Shown: one piece after another, positions 8,324-17,946 of the stretch
Layout: every line of letters starts with the position of its first letter
Numbering within the stretch: position 1 is the first letter of the stretch
Assembly: GCF_002201535.1 (NCBI RefSeq)
Contig: NZ_NIWW01000003.1
Coordinates: 124,001 to 188,000, forward strand
Length of the DNA stretch: 64,000 bases
Reading direction: 5' to 3'
From: Lacimicrobium sp. SS2-24
GTDB lineage: Bacteria; Pseudomonadota; Gammaproteobacteria; Enterobacterales; Alteromonadaceae
Translations under genes and position numbers: made by a program
The notes under the pieces: generated by a model
The model's database searches: none
What the model saw: the letters and a program-made list of their open reading frames with translations, nothing else
Told to the model about the DNA's origin: nothing

Positions 8324-10090
8324 ATGGCAGGATTGATCCCCCGTGATTTTATCGATGATCTGTTAGCGCGTACTGATATCGTCGAGCTGGTAGACAGCCG
8401 CGTCAGGTTGAAAAAGGCGGGCAGAAACTATCAGGCCTGCTGCCCCTTTCACACCGAAAAAACACCGTCTTTCACCGTCAGTCAGGACAAGCAGTTTTAT
8501 CATTGCTTCGGCTGTGGTGCGCACGGTAACGCCATCTCGTTTCTGATGGAATACGACCGCCTTGAATTTCCCGATGCGATTGAAGAACTGGCTCGCTACC
8601 AGGGCGTGGAAGTGCCCAGAGAACAGCAGAGCCCGGGCCAGAGTACGCAACACAACCGCCAACAGAAACAAGACGATTACGAGTTGATGGAGAGCATTTC
8701 ACGCTTTTTCTGTCATCAGCTCAAACACCATTCCCAGGGCCCCAAAGCCGTTGAATACCTTAAACAGCGGGGTCTTTCCGGTGACATCGTTAAAGCCTTT
8801 GGGATCGGATACGCGCCGGATAGCTGGGATAGCGTGCTCAATCAGTTCGGCAAGTCGCCAGAGCGGCAAGAACAATTGCTGGCACTGAGAGTGCTGAATG
8901 ACAACGAACAGGGAAGGGTCTATGACTTTTTCCGGGATCGCATTATCTTTCCAATCAGGGATCGCCGTGGTCGTGTAGTCGGATTTGGTGGTCGCGTACT
9001 GGGAGACGGTACACCTAAATACCTGAACTCGCCGGAAACCCGTATCTATCACAAAGGGAATGAGCTGTACGGATATTATCAGGCCAGACAGGCACATCGA
9101 CGTCTTGACCGACTGGTCGTGGTCGAAGGTTATATGGATGTGGTGGCGCTGGCACAGTTCGGTGTCGATTATGCCGTTGCCGCTCTTGGCACCGCCACGA
9201 CCGAAGAGCAGGTGCAACTGTTGTTCCGTGCTGCACCGCAAATCATCTGCTGCTACGACGGCGATCGTGCCGGTCGTGACGCTGCCTGGCGCGCACTGGA
9301 AAATGCTCTGGGGCACCTTAAGGACGGTGTGGAAATGCGCTTTCTGTTTCTCCCCGAAGGCGAAGATCCTGACTCCGTGGTACGCCAGCATGGCAAGGAA
9401 GCGTTCGAGCAACAGCTTGATGAAGCCGTTCCTTTGTCAAAGTTCTTTTTCGACAACCTGCTGTCGCGACACCATGTGAACAGCACAGAGGGCAAGGCCG
9501 CACTCAAGGCAGAAGCCATGCCATTAATTGAGAAAATCGCCGGTGAACATCAGCGAGCCATGCTTGAACAGGAGTTGAGCCGTTTCACCGGTGAGCTGAC
9601 GCAGCATCAACATCGCACAGATATGCGCCTGGCCAATAACGAGCGTCCGCTGCAAAAGGCTGATTTCAGCGCGCCGGGAAAGAGTAAGCTTTCGCCGGTT
9701 CGCATCATGCTGAGATTACTCCTGGAAGAGCCCGCTCTGGCGCAGCAATATCAGGAGGTCAATCCCTCGCTACTGGAAGGTCTCGATGTGCCGGGATTGG
9801 CCCTATTGAACCAGGTGTTTGAATATTGCCTCGCTCATCCCCATAAACAGACTATGCAGGTATTAGAAAGTTTCCGTGAACATCCTCAGGCAGTGCATCT
9901 GTCGAGACTGTTGGTGCTGGACTATCCTGTAGATGAAGATAACCGGCAAAAGCTATATCGGGATAGCTTTGCCAAACTGCTCGACTGGTATTGCCAGGAT
10001 CGCATTGAGACGCTTTTGTCGAAGTCGCGACTGGGCAACCTGTCGCAGGAGGAGAAGCAGGAATTAAACAACCTGATGAAAGCAACCTGA
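8324..10090 (+). CDS. dnaG: DNA primase DnaG
   Basis: A 588-residue primase. The N-terminal CHC2 zinc ribbon is complete (CPFHTEKTPSF then FHCFGCGAHGN-like YHCFGCGAHGN). The TOPRIM core has VVVEGYMDVVAL and CYDGDRAGRDAAWRAL, with the catalytic Glu and metal-binding Asp residues. A DnaB-binding C-terminal domain follows a linker near residue 430. It synthesises RNA primers at the replication fork. The start is the ATG of MAGLIPRDFIDDLL; an overlapping out-of-frame ATG lies 4 bp upstream. Confidence 0.98.
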   Translation: MAGLIPRDFIDDLLARTDIVELVDSRVRLKKAGRNYQACCPFHTEKTPSFTVSQDKQFYHCFGCGAHGNAISFLMEYDRLEFPDAIEELARYQGVEVPREQQSPGQSTQHNRQQKQDDYELMESISRFFCHQLKHHSQGPKAVEYLKQRGLSGDIVKAFGIGYAPDSWDSVLNQFGKSPERQEQLLALRVLNDNEQGRVYDFFRDRIIFPIRDRRGRVVGFGGRVLGDGTPKYLNSPETRIYHKGNELYGYYQARQAHRRLDRLVVVEGYMDVVALAQFGVDYAVAALGTATTEEQVQLLFRAAPQIICCYDGDRAGRDAAWRALENALGHLKDGVEMRFLFLPEGEDPDSVVRQHGKEAFEQQLDEAVPLSKFFFDNLLSRHHVNSTEGKAALKAEAMPLIEKIAGEHQRAMLEQELSRFTGELTQHQHRTDMRLANNERPLQKADFSAPGKSKLSPVRIMLRLLLEEPALAQQYQEVNPSLLEGLDVPGLALLNQVFEYCLAHPHKQTMQVLESFREHPQAVHLSRLLVLDYPVDEDNRQKLYRDSFAKLLDWYCQDRIETLLSKSRLGNLSQEEKQELNNLMKAT

Positions 10091-10160
10091 AACCGCCTGG
10101 ATCGGGTTATGCTAAAGGTATATTGACGAATAATCGGGCTAGCGGCCAGTATGGTGATTC

Positions 10161-10169
10161 TGCTATACT
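10161..10169 (+). promoter_or_regulatory. Possible extended -10 promoter for rpoD
   Basis: TGCTATACT between dnaG and rpoD is a TGN-extended -10, about 62 bp before the rpoD ATG, with no good -35. It would let rpoD be transcribed apart from the operon, as happens in E. coli. No sigma-32 promoter is evident. Confidence 0.4.
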
Positions 10170-10231
10170 GCCTAATTCTCTGCGCGTCAGTGCAGAGCAA
10201 ATTTGAACCCTATTTGAGAAGTGGAAGGTAT

Positions 10232-12061
10232 ATGGCGTCGAACAAGCAGTCTCAGATTAAACTCCTCATCGCAAAAGGTAAAGAGCAAGGTTATCTGACC
10301 TTCTCGGAAGTCAACGACCACCTCCCACAGGATATTGTCGATTCGGATCAGATCGAAGACATTATCCGCATGATTAATGACATGGGAATTCAGGTGTTCG
10401 AGGCGGCCCCTGATTCCGATGAGCTCCTGATGCAGGAAACCACTGCCGATGAAGATGCGGCGGAGGCGGCTGCGCAGGCACTGGCAACAGTGGAGAGTGA
10501 AATCGGCCGTACAACAGACCCGGTGCGCATGTACATGCGCGAAATGGGCACGGTCGAACTGCTGACCCGTGAAGGTGAGATCGATATCGCCAAGCGTATT
10601 GAAGAGGGTATCAACCAGGTTCAGTGCTCCGTGGCCGAGTACCCTGAAGCCATTACCTATCTGCTGGATCAGTGGGATCAATACGAAGCCGAAGAGATTC
10701 GCTTAAGTGATATCGTGTTGGGCTTTATCGACCCCAACGAGACGGATGTGGCGCCCACCGCGACCCATGTCGGCTCTGAATTATCCGAAGAAGAGCTCGA
10801 TGACGAAGATGATGATGAAGACGACGAAGACGATGACGATTCAGATAGCGGTGTAGACCCTGAATTAGCCCGTGAGCGTTTCACCGCCTTAAGAGAGCAG
10901 TATTACAAAACCCGTGATGCGATTGCCAGTAAGGGACGGGCTCATAAAGAGGCCAAGGCAGAAATTGCCAACCTGAGCGACATCTTTAAAGAATTCCGTC
11001 TGGTACCCAAGCAGTTCGATCGCATGGTGAAAAACATGCGTGGCATGATGGACAGAGTCCGGGTACAGGAACGCATCATCATGAAGCATTGTGTGATGCA
11101 TGCGAAAATGCCCAAGAAAGACTTTATCCGTGCCTTTGCCGGTAATGAAACAGACAGCGCCTGGCTGGATAAAATCCTCGCATCGAGCAAGCCTTACGTG
11201 CCCAAACTGCTTGAATACAAAGAAGAGTTAGAGCGCAGTATCGGCAAGATGAATCAGGTTGAAGATGAGACCGGCCTGAGTATTATCGATATCAAAGACA
11301 TTAACCGTCGCATGAGTATTGGTGAGGCCAAAGCTCGCCGCGCCAAGAAAGAAATGGTTGAAGCCAACTTGCGTCTGGTTATCTCCATTGCCAAGAAGTA
11401 TACCAACCGCGGTCTGCAGTTTCTCGACCTGATTCAGGAAGGTAATATTGGCCTGATGAAAGCGGTAGACAAGTTCGAATATCGCCGTGGCTACAAGTTC
11501 TCTACCTATGCAACCTGGTGGATCAGACAGGCTATCACCCGCTCGATTGCGGACCAGGCCCGTACCATCCGTATTCCTGTGCATATGATCGAAACCATCA
11601 ACAAGCTCAATCGTATTTCTCGTCAGATGTTGCAGGAAATGGGGCGTGAACCACTGCCTGAAGAGTTAGCGGAACGCATGTTGATGCCGGAAGACAAGAT
11701 CCGCAAGGTGCTGAAGATCGCCAAAGAGCCCATCTCAATGGAAACGCCCATTGGTGATGATGAAGATTCACATCTGGGTGACTTCATCGAAGACAGTACC
11801 ATTATCCAACCGTTGGATTCAGCTACCTCCGGTAATCTGAAAAATGCTACGCAGGAAGTGCTGGCCGGCCTCACCGCCCGCGAAGCCAAAGTACTGCGCA
11901 TGCGTTTCGGCATTGATATGAATACCGACCATACTCTGGAAGAAGTGGGCAAACAGTTTGATGTAACCCGTGAACGTATTCGTCAGATTGAAGCTAAGGC
12001 CTTACGTAAACTGCGTCATCCAAGCCGCTCAGAGCAACTGCGCAGTTTCCTTGATGAGTAA
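10232..12061 (+). CDS. rpoD: RNA polymerase primary sigma factor RpoD (sigma-70)
   Basis: A 609-residue group 1 sigma factor. It has region 1.1 ([15 protein letters not shown] onward), an acidic Asp/Glu tract near residues 185-205, region 2 with [20 protein letters not shown], region 3, and region 4.2 with [20 protein letters not shown]. The start is the ATG at 10232 behind GGAAGG; the frame continues upstream but those 27 codons do not match the family. Last gene of the macromolecular-synthesis operon, closed by a strong terminator. Confidence 0.99.
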   Translation: MASNKQSQIKLLIAKGKEQGYLTFSEVNDHLPQDIVDSDQIEDIIRMINDMGIQVFEAAPDSDELLMQETTADEDAAEAAAQALATVESEIGRTTDPVRMYMREMGTVELLTREGEIDIAKRIEEGINQVQCSVAEYPEAITYLLDQWDQYEAEEIRLSDIVLGFIDPNETDVAPTATHVGSELSEEELDDEDDDEDDEDDDDSDSGVDPELARERFTALREQYYKTRDAIASKGRAHKEAKAEIANLSDIFKEFRLVPKQFDRMVKNMRGMMDRVRVQERIIMKHCVMHAKMPKKDFIRAFAGNETDSAWLDKILASSKPYVPKLLEYKEELERSIGKMNQVEDETGLSIIDIKDINRRMSIGEAKARRAKKEMVEANLRLVISIAKKYTNRGLQFLDLIQEGNIGLMKAVDKFEYRRGYKFSTYATWWIRQAITRSIADQARTIRIPVHMIETINKLNRISRQMLQEMGREPLPEELAERMLMPEDKIRKVLKIAKEPISMETPIGDDEDSHLGDFIEDSTIIQPLDSATSGNLKNATQEVLAGLTAREAKVLRMRFGIDMNTDHTLEEVGKQFDVTRERIRQIEAKALRKLRHPSRSEQLRSFLDE

Positions 12062-12077
12062 TGGTTAACACCTTCTG

Positions 12078-12102
12078 AGGCGCCTTTTGGCGCCTTTATT
12101 TT
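12078..12102 (+). terminator. Intrinsic terminator after rpoD
   Basis: GGCGCC-TTTT-GGCGCC followed by TTTATTTT, 17 bp after the rpoD stop. fau begins 17 bp beyond it. Confidence 0.9.
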
Positions 12103-12118
12103 GTGAATCTACACTGTC

Positions 12119-12748
12119 ATGCAAGAGAACACCCCAGGTGCACTGCGACAGCGATATCGGCAGCGCCGACGTGAACTGACAACGCAGCAACAGCAACAGG
12201 CCAGTCGCGCCATTCTGACGCAATGCCTTACACAAACAGAGTTTATCGACGCACAATATGTCGCCTGCTATCTGGCCGAAGACGGTGAGCTCGATCCTAT
12301 TGAGATTATTCATTATGCCTGGGAGCAAGGTAAACATGTTTGCCTGCCGGTGCTGCATCCCTTTGCCAGAGGCCATTTGCTGTTTGTCAGCTATACGCCT
12401 GATAGCCCAATGCATGCCAACCGCTTCAATATTCCCGAGCCCAGACTAGAGTGTTCGCTGATTGTGCCACTGCACAAGCTGGATATAATTTTTGCGCCGC
12501 TGGTCGCTTTTGATGGTCATGGCAACCGACTTGGCATGGGCGGTGGCTTTTATGATCGCACACTGGCCCCCCTTTATCGCGACCACCAGCCACTTACTAC
12601 CACTATGGTTGGTCTGGCCCATGACTGCCAGCAGACAGACTTACTGAGGGTGCAACCCTGGGATCTGCCCATGCATAGGATCATCACCCCCTCTTCTATT
12701 CACATTCCTGAACAATCATCAGCAAGGAACACACATGGATCAAAATAA
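12119..12748 (+). CDS. fau: 5-formyltetrahydrofolate cyclo-ligase
   Basis: A 209-residue protein with the family signature [12 protein letters not shown] near residue 138 and the preceding [11 protein letters not shown]. It converts 5-formyl-THF to 5,10-methenyl-THF using ATP. In many gammaproteobacteria it directly follows the 6S RNA gene; here it follows the rpoD terminator instead, and the 6S gene is about 22 kb away. It overlaps rpiA by 14 bp, so the two are probably coupled. Confidence 0.93.
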   Translation: MQENTPGALRQRYRQRRRELTTQQQQQASRAILTQCLTQTEFIDAQYVACYLAEDGELDPIEIIHYAWEQGKHVCLPVLHPFARGHLLFVSYTPDSPMHANRFNIPEPRLECSLIVPLHKLDIIFAPLVAFDGHGNRLGMGGGFYDRTLAPLYRDHQPLTTTMVGLAHDCQQTDLLRVQPWDLPMHRIITPSSIHIPEQSSARNTHGSK

Positions 12749-13391
12749 ACTTAAGCAAGCAGCGGCAACGGCAGCATTGGATTTTGTGCGTCCCGACAGC
12801 ATTGTGGGTGTCGGCACTGGATCGACCGTGGCGTTTTTCATTGACGGGCTGGCCCAACGCAAAGATACCCTGCGAGGCGCGGTATCGAGTTCAGAAGACT
12901 CCACCCAAAAGCTTCAGGCGGCCGGTATCGAAGTGTTCGACCTGAATACCGTTAGTGAGCTTGATCTGTATGTGGACGGGGCCGACGAAATCACGCCTCA
13001 ACAGCATATGATTAAAGGCGGTGGTGGTGCCCTGACCCGGGAAAAAATCATTGCCGCAGTCGCCAGTCAGTTCGTATGCATTGTCGATCAATCCAAACAA
13101 GTGGATACTCTGGGCACCTTCCCTTTGCCAGTGGAGGTGATTCCGATGGCCCGCGCCTACGTGGCTCGGGAATTAGAAAAACTTGGCGGCAAGCCCGTAT
13201 GGCGTGAAGGCGTTGTCACGGATAACGGCAATATCATTCTGGATGTTCACAACCTGATGATTAAGAACCCGGTGGCACTGGAAACACAACTTAACCAAAT
13301 CACCGGGGTCGTCACCAACGGACTGTTTGCCTGTCGCGGTGCCGACATCGTGGTGGTGGGCACCGCGCAAGGCCCGCAAATCCACAAATAA
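12735..13391 (+). CDS. rpiA: Ribose-5-phosphate isomerase A
   Basis: A 218-residue protein with the RpiA motifs [19 protein letters not shown] and [12 protein letters not shown], in which the Asp, Lys and Glu form the active site. It interconverts ribose-5-phosphate and ribulose-5-phosphate in the pentose phosphate pathway. Length is standard. It sits between fau and serA on the same strand; in E. coli rpiA and serA are divergent. AAGGA lies upstream of the ATG. Confidence 0.97.
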   Translation: MDQNKLKQAAATAALDFVRPDSIVGVGTGSTVAFFIDGLAQRKDTLRGAVSSSEDSTQKLQAAGIEVFDLNTVSELDLYVDGADEITPQQHMIKGGGGALTREKIIAAVASQFVCIVDQSKQVDTLGTFPLPVEVIPMARAYVARELEKLGGKPVWREGVVTDNGNIILDVHNLMIKNPVALETQLNQITGVVTNGLFACRGADIVVVGTAQGPQIHK

Positions 13392-13497
13392 CGCCATCGG
13401 TTATCGGCAGAATGGCGCAACAAAAAAAGAGAACGTCAACGTCGCCGGTCTTTTTATCACCAGGCCGAAATAATGCTTTTCCCCTTGGGGTAAATCT

Positions 13498-13521
13498 GAT
13501 AATTTAGACGTCCAGACGCCC
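13498..13521 (+). promoter_or_regulatory. Tandem MetJ-type boxes at the serA promoter
   Basis: AGACGTCC (13506-13513) and AGACGCCC (13514-13521) are two directly abutting 8-mers. The MetJ operator is two or more adjacent copies of AGACGTCT; these match at 7 of 8 and 6 of 8 positions. They sit just after a possible -10, GATAAT (13498-13503), so a bound repressor would block transcription start. The serA ATG is 50 bp downstream. Confidence 0.55.
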
Positions 13522-13536
13522 ATATAGCAATATGGG
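13519..13536 (+). promoter_or_regulatory. Hairpin in the serA leader
   Basis: CCCATAT-AGCA-ATATGGG forms a perfect 7-bp stem with a tetraloop. Its left arm shares bases with the end of the second MetJ-type box. It would be in the 5' untranslated region of serA. Function unknown. Confidence 0.4.
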
Positions 13537-13570
13537 TAACGTACCAGTACATCGTCATACGGAAACATTC

Positions 13571-14800
13571 ATGAGCAAAGTGTCACTGCCAAAAGACAAA
13601 ATCCGCATACTGCTGCTTGAAGGTGTGCACCAAAGCGCCCTGGAAACACTCAAAGCCAACGGATACACCAACATTGAGTACCTGAAAACGTCATTGCCCG
13701 AACCAGAGCTGATCGAGAAGATCCGAGATGTCCATTTCGTGGGCGTGCGTTCCCGTACCCAAATCACGGCCAATGTTGTAGAAGCGGCACAGAAACTGGT
13801 CGCCATTGGATGTTTTTGCATTGGCACCAATCAGGTGGATCTGAGTGCCACGCGTTTGCGCGGAATTCCGGTATTTAACGCTCCTTTCTCCAATACCCGT
13901 TCCGTAGCCGAACTGGTGTTGGGCGAGATATTACTGCTGTTACGAGGTATACCGCAGAAAAATGCCAAAGCCCATCGCGGCGAATGGGACAAGAGTGCGT
14001 CAGGCTCCTACGAAGCCCGCGGCAAAACCTTGGGCATCATAGGGTACGGCCATATTGGTACGCAGCTTGGTATACTTGCTGAGCACCTCGGAATGCAGGT
14101 GCAGTTTTACGATATTGAAGACAAACTGGTACTGGGCAATGCCAGACAGATTAAGAGTCTGAACCAACTGCTCAAAACCTCTGATGTGATTACCCTGCAC
14201 GTACCTGAAACTCCGCAAACTACCAATATGATCGGGCATGCAGAACTGGATACCATGAAGCATGGTGCAATTTTAATCAACGCCTCACGTGGTACCGTGG
14301 TTGACATCGACGCGCTCGCTGAAAACCTCGCCAGCAACAAACTCTCTGGCGCGGCAATCGATGTGTTTCCGGTCGAGCCCAAGTCCAATGACGAAGAGTT
14401 TGTCTCACCACTGCGTGAATTTGACAACGTCCTGCTTACCCCTCACGTGGGCGGCAGTACACAGGAAGCACAGGAAAACATTGGTATCGAAGTGGCGGGT
14501 AAACTGGCGAAATACAGCGACAACGGCTCCACCCTGTCGGCAGTTAACTTCCCTGAGGTGTCGTTGCCTGAACAATATGGCCGTTCACGGTTACTGCACA
14601 TACATCGCAATATTCCCGGTGTGCTGACACAGATTAACCAGGCCTTTGCACAAATGAACATCAATATCGCCGCACAGTACCTACAGACCTCACCCGAGAT
14701 AGGCTATGTGGTCATTGATGTGGACTCCGAGGATGCCGATGAGGCATTCCAGAGACTGCTGAGCATCGATGGCACCATCAAAACCCGCATCTTGCACTGA
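13571..14800 (+). CDS. serA: D-3-phosphoglycerate dehydrogenase SerA
   Basis: A 409-residue protein, the E. coli length. It has the NAD-binding GIIGYGHIGTQLG near residue 157, the catalytic-domain blocks HVPETPQTTNMIG and INASRGTVVDIDAL, and a C-terminal ACT domain (IPGVLTQINQAFAQMNINIAAQYLQ) that binds serine for feedback inhibition. It starts serine synthesis, which feeds cysteine, glycine, one-carbon units and so methionine. The ATG chosen (MSKVSLPKDKIRILLLEG) matches the family; upstream in-frame codons overlap the leader hairpin. Confidence 0.97.
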   Translation: MSKVSLPKDKIRILLLEGVHQSALETLKANGYTNIEYLKTSLPEPELIEKIRDVHFVGVRSRTQITANVVEAAQKLVAIGCFCIGTNQVDLSATRLRGIPVFNAPFSNTRSVAELVLGEILLLLRGIPQKNAKAHRGEWDKSASGSYEARGKTLGIIGYGHIGTQLGILAEHLGMQVQFYDIEDKLVLGNARQIKSLNQLLKTSDVITLHVPETPQTTNMIGHAELDTMKHGAILINASRGTVVDIDALAENLASNKLSGAAIDVFPVEPKSNDEEFVSPLREFDNVLLTPHVGGSTQEAQENIGIEVAGKLAKYSDNGSTLSAVNFPEVSLPEQYGRSRLLHIHRNIPGVLTQINQAFAQMNINIAAQYLQTSPEIGYVVIDVDSEDADEAFQRLLSIDGTIKTRILH

Positions 14801-14805
14801 GCATT

Positions 14806-14826
14806 AAAGGGGCGTGTTGCCCCTTT
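14806..14826 (+). terminator. Hairpin after serA
   Basis: AAAGGGGC-GTGTT-GCCCCTTT, an 8-bp stem 5 bp after the serA stop. No T-run follows, so it is a weak terminator or a 3'-end protector. Confidence 0.65.
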
Positions 14827-14883
14827 ACCGACTTAACAATACCGGTATAGTAGAAAGACCATCACTTAGGTACCGGAAATATC

Positions 14884-15528
14884 ATGTTGAAACGCTGCCT
14901 GTGTATTCTGAGCTGTTTGTTGTCTCTGCCTGCGCTGGCCACTGAGTTGGCAGTCACAGTGCTTACAGAGGACGGCAAACCCATGCCAGGAGCGGTGATA
15001 TACCTGACTTCTGAACAGGCCCTCCCCGGGGTAGAAGAAGGCGCGGTAGCAACCATGGATCAGGTCAATAAGCAGTTCGCTCCTCATATTCTGGTGGTGC
15101 AGAAAGGCACACAGGTAAGCTTTCCCAATTCTGATTCTATTCAGCACCATGTCTACTCTTTTTCTGCAGCAAAGACGTTTCAGTTACAACTCTACAAAGA
15201 CAATAACCCGGCGCCCTTACCTTTTGACGCCGAAGGCAAAGTGGAGCTGGGCTGCAATGTGCATGACTGGATGCTGGGATACATTTATGTGGTGGATACC
15301 CCGTATTTTGGTCAGACCAATAAAAAAGGGCAGTTGAGTCTTAACATTGCAGATGGCGATTACAGGTTACATATTCGTCACCCACGCATTGAAGAAGCTT
15401 CAGCAAACCTGGATCGTAATCTGAGCATCCATGCCGATGAGCAGGTAGCGATTCAGCTCAAGCAACCGCTGCTGCCGGGCCTGAATGAATTTGAAGACGA
15501 TACCGATGAGTTTATTGGTTATGAATAA
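14884..15528 (+). CDS. Periplasmic cupredoxin-like protein ('methylamine utilization' type)
   Basis: A 214-residue protein with a signal peptide cleaved near residue 18 (LPALA). Residues about 65-135 form a cupredoxin-like domain. His88/His89 (QHHVYSF) and the cluster CNVHDWM (Cys124, His127, Met130) give the His-Cys-His-Met set of a type 1 copper site. The C-x2-H-x2-M spacing is the short ligand loop of amicyanin. A second beta domain (GYRLHIRHP-like) and an acidic tail follow. Such genes are often named 'methylamine utilization protein', but no mau gene is present. It leads a four-gene run with a GGDEF-EAL protein, an outer-membrane barrel and a TPR protein. Copper binding is predicted, not shown. 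Confidence 0.75.
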   Translation: MLKRCLCILSCLLSLPALATELAVTVLTEDGKPMPGAVIYLTSEQALPGVEEGAVATMDQVNKQFAPHILVVQKGTQVSFPNSDSIQHHVYSFSAAKTFQLQLYKDNNPAPLPFDAEGKVELGCNVHDWMLGYIYVVDTPYFGQTNKKGQLSLNIADGDYRLHIRHPRIEEASANLDRNLSIHADEQVAIQLKQPLLPGLNEFEDDTDEFIGYE

Positions 15529-15591
15529 CAGCACCGCCCGCCGCACCAGGCAGCATGAAAGCTATCAAGGCGCTCCTGGAGCAAGGTTTTG

Positions 15592-17946
15592 ATGGGTATC
15601 AGGCTGTCTGGCTTGGCTAGCCGTTCCCTGCGCGCCAGAATGCTAATGGTGTTTCTGCTACTTCTGGCGGTGATCGTTATCGTGACGCTGGTAACGGTAC
15701 AAAAGGCGACTTATCGGCACAGTACCGGCCAGGTGCAGGACCATGCCAGAACCTCCGCCATCGTGGTGAAAGATAAAATTCAGAACCGCTCCAGGCAACT
15801 GGAATCGGCTCTGGCAACCCTGGCCAAAGACTTCAACACCAAACAACTGATTGCTGGCGGCAAACAGGACCCCGAGTCGCTGCTGATTGCGCTGCGCAAT
15901 CATCAGCGCCGTATCAACGCTGACCTCAGTTGGGTCACTGATGCCGACGGTGAGTTATTAACGATGACTCAGGATCTGCCCGCTTCGCAGCTGACAAGAC
16001 AATTAACCGAGACCTCGCCTATCATGTGGCGCTTTATCGATGGCCGTTATTATTTGCTACAAGGGGTCGCCGTCAGATTTGTCGAATCATCCCCTCGGGT
16101 CAATGCCTGGCTGTTTGCTGCAGTGGAAGGCAGCCGCCTTATCACTCCCGAACTGGTGACCCTGACAGATATGCAAATCAGTCTGTTTTCTCCCGCACCG
16201 GAACATCAGTTGATTGCTTCAAGCTTTTCGCCGGCGCAAGCGAGCCAGCTTGAGAGTAAAACACTGAACTGGACGCCGGGCCTGCATCAGGTGTCTCTGA
16301 GCCCAGCAGAGCAGAGTTCGGAATTTATTTATGCCACATCGGATATAGGGAGCAGTACCCAGGGCCCGCTTAAACTTGTGCTCGCCACCATTGCCGATAA
16401 AGCCTACCTGTCTTACAACAGTCTCATCGGACAGCTGATATTAATTCTCGCCATCGCTGGCCTGCTTGCTCTGGGAGCAGCGGTGATCATCTCCAACGGA
16501 ATTAGTCGTCCATTAACCCGTCTGGTGGGCGTAACCAACAAGATCCGCAAAGGCCATTATGTGGACGACGTGCCCAAGTCCACCACATTAGAAATCGCTT
16601 CACTGTCTACCGCCATTGATGAAATGCAGCAGGGGATCAAGCAACGTGAACTGGAAATTCAGCAATTAGCTTACTTCGATTCCTTAACCGGCCTCCCTAA
16701 TCGGAATCAGTTCAATCAGCAACTTCAGCGCTTAGTGGATGACAGACACGATCCCGTCGTTGTCATGATGATGGATGTGGACAGGTTCAAAGACATCAAC
16801 GATACGCTGGGTCACAACATAGGTGACCAACTACTGAATAAAATCGCCTCCAGACTTTCCCATATTGAACTCGACAACCTTTTCGTCGCCAGACTGGGAG
16901 GCGACGAGTTTGGCCTGATTTGGTTTGGCGACACCTCACATACGCCGAAGAGTCTGGCCAATCAGGTAGTGGACGCCTTTCGTACCCCCTTTGACATTGA
17001 AAAGCTGCGTCTGGATCTGGACTTAAGTATCGGTGTTGCAGTGTATCCACAGCACGGAGACTCACCGGCCAACCTGATTCAGTGTGCCGACATTGCCATG
17101 TACAGCTGCAAGGGCCACCATCGCGCCTTTGCCATCTACCGGCCAGAGCTGAACAAGTATTCAGTACAACGCCTGAGCCTGATGTCTGAGTTGCGCTCGG
17201 CACTGTCTGAGGGACAATTGCAACTTTACTATCAGCCGAAAGTTCTGCTGGACGATGGCAACGTCAGCGGCGCGGAATGCCTGATACGCTGGATCCATCC
17301 CGTGCATGGTTTTATTCCTCCCGATCAGTTCATTCCTCTGGCTGAGCAAACCGGTGCGATCAGAGACGTGACCCATTGGGCGCTGAACGAAGCGATGGCC
17401 CAACAACAAAAGTGGTCGCAGGCAGGACTTGAGCTGAATGTAGCCGTTAATATCTCGCCATTGGATCTGGTCGATATGACGCTTCCTGAACTGGTCAGTC
17501 ATCTGTTTTCCCAGTACCCGGACAACCTCGGTGGATTAACGCTGGAGGTCACAGAAAGCGCAGTAATGGGCGACCCGGATACAGCTATTAAGGCGCTGGA
17601 AAAACTCAAAACCATGGGTGTGATTCTCTCCATTGATGACTTTGGCACGGGCTACTCTTCAATGGCTCAGCTGAAAAAAATGCCGGTGGACGAGCTTAAA
17701 ATCGACAAAGCATTCGTTCTGGATCTGGCCACCAATGCTGAAGATCAGGTGATGGTCAATACACTCCTGAGTCTTGCCCACCATCTGGACCTGAAAACCG
17801 TGGCGGAGGGTGTCGAAGACGAAGCCAGCCTGACATTTCTGAAACAGGCAGGGTGTCACAAGGCCCAGGGGTTTTATATGAGCAAGCCTTTACCGGCAGC
17901 CGCATTTGATGACTGGATCAGACAAGCACAGGACAGGCCTGTATGA
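15592..17946 (+). CDS. Membrane GGDEF-EAL c-di-GMP enzyme with periplasmic sensor
   Basis: About 784 residues. One membrane segment (20-37), a roughly 240-residue periplasmic sensor region, a second membrane segment (281-302) and a HAMP linker come first. Then a GGDEF domain with intact RLGGDEF (near 436), and an EAL domain with ECLIRW in place of EALLRW, VTES, IDDFGTGYSS and VAEGVE, so both catalytic sites look usable. The RxxD inhibitory site before GGDEF is absent. The ATG at 15592 is preferred over an adjoining TTG. It follows the cupredoxin gene by about 60 bp and its stop overlaps the next start (ATGA). Confidence 0.9.
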   Translation: MGIRLSGLASRSLRARMLMVFLLLLAVIVIVTLVTVQKATYRHSTGQVQDHARTSAIVVKDKIQNRSRQLESALATLAKDFNTKQLIAGGKQDPESLLIALRNHQRRINADLSWVTDADGELLTMTQDLPASQLTRQLTETSPIMWRFIDGRYYLLQGVAVRFVESSPRVNAWLFAAVEGSRLITPELVTLTDMQISLFSPAPEHQLIASSFSPAQASQLESKTLNWTPGLHQVSLSPAEQSSEFIYATSDIGSSTQGPLKLVLATIADKAYLSYNSLIGQLILILAIAGLLALGAAVIISNGISRPLTRLVGVTNKIRKGHYVDDVPKSTTLEIASLSTAIDEMQQGIKQRELEIQQLAYFDSLTGLPNRNQFNQQLQRLVDDRHDPVVVMMMDVDRFKDINDTLGHNIGDQLLNKIASRLSHIELDNLFVARLGGDEFGLIWFGDTSHTPKSLANQVVDAFRTPFDIEKLRLDLDLSIGVAVYPQHGDSPANLIQCADIAMYSCKGHHRAFAIYRPELNKYSVQRLSLMSELRSALSEGQLQLYYQPKVLLDDGNVSGAECLIRWIHPVHGFIPPDQFIPLAEQTGAIRDVTHWALNEAMAQQQKWSQAGLELNVAVNISPLDLVDMTLPELVSHLFSQYPDNLGGLTLEVTESAVMGDPDTAIKALEKLKTMGVILSIDDFGTGYSSMAQLKKMPVDELKIDKAFVLDLATNAEDQVMVNTLLSLAHHLDLKTVAEGVEDEASLTFLKQAGCHKAQGFYMSKPLPAAAFDDWIRQAQDRPV

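Noticed and set aside
8699-9412. Long minus-strand ORF opposite dnaG
   Set aside because: It is a shadow of dnaG; the dnaG frame carries the whole primase signature and this frame carries no recognised motif.
10678-10884. Antisense ORF with a long Ser run
   Set aside because: It is the reverse complement of the acidic Asp/Glu tract of rpoD, so the serines are an artefact.
12079-12118. 6S RNA between rpoD and fau
   Set aside because: Only 57 bp separate the genes and they are filled by the rpoD terminator. The real 6S gene is at 34159.
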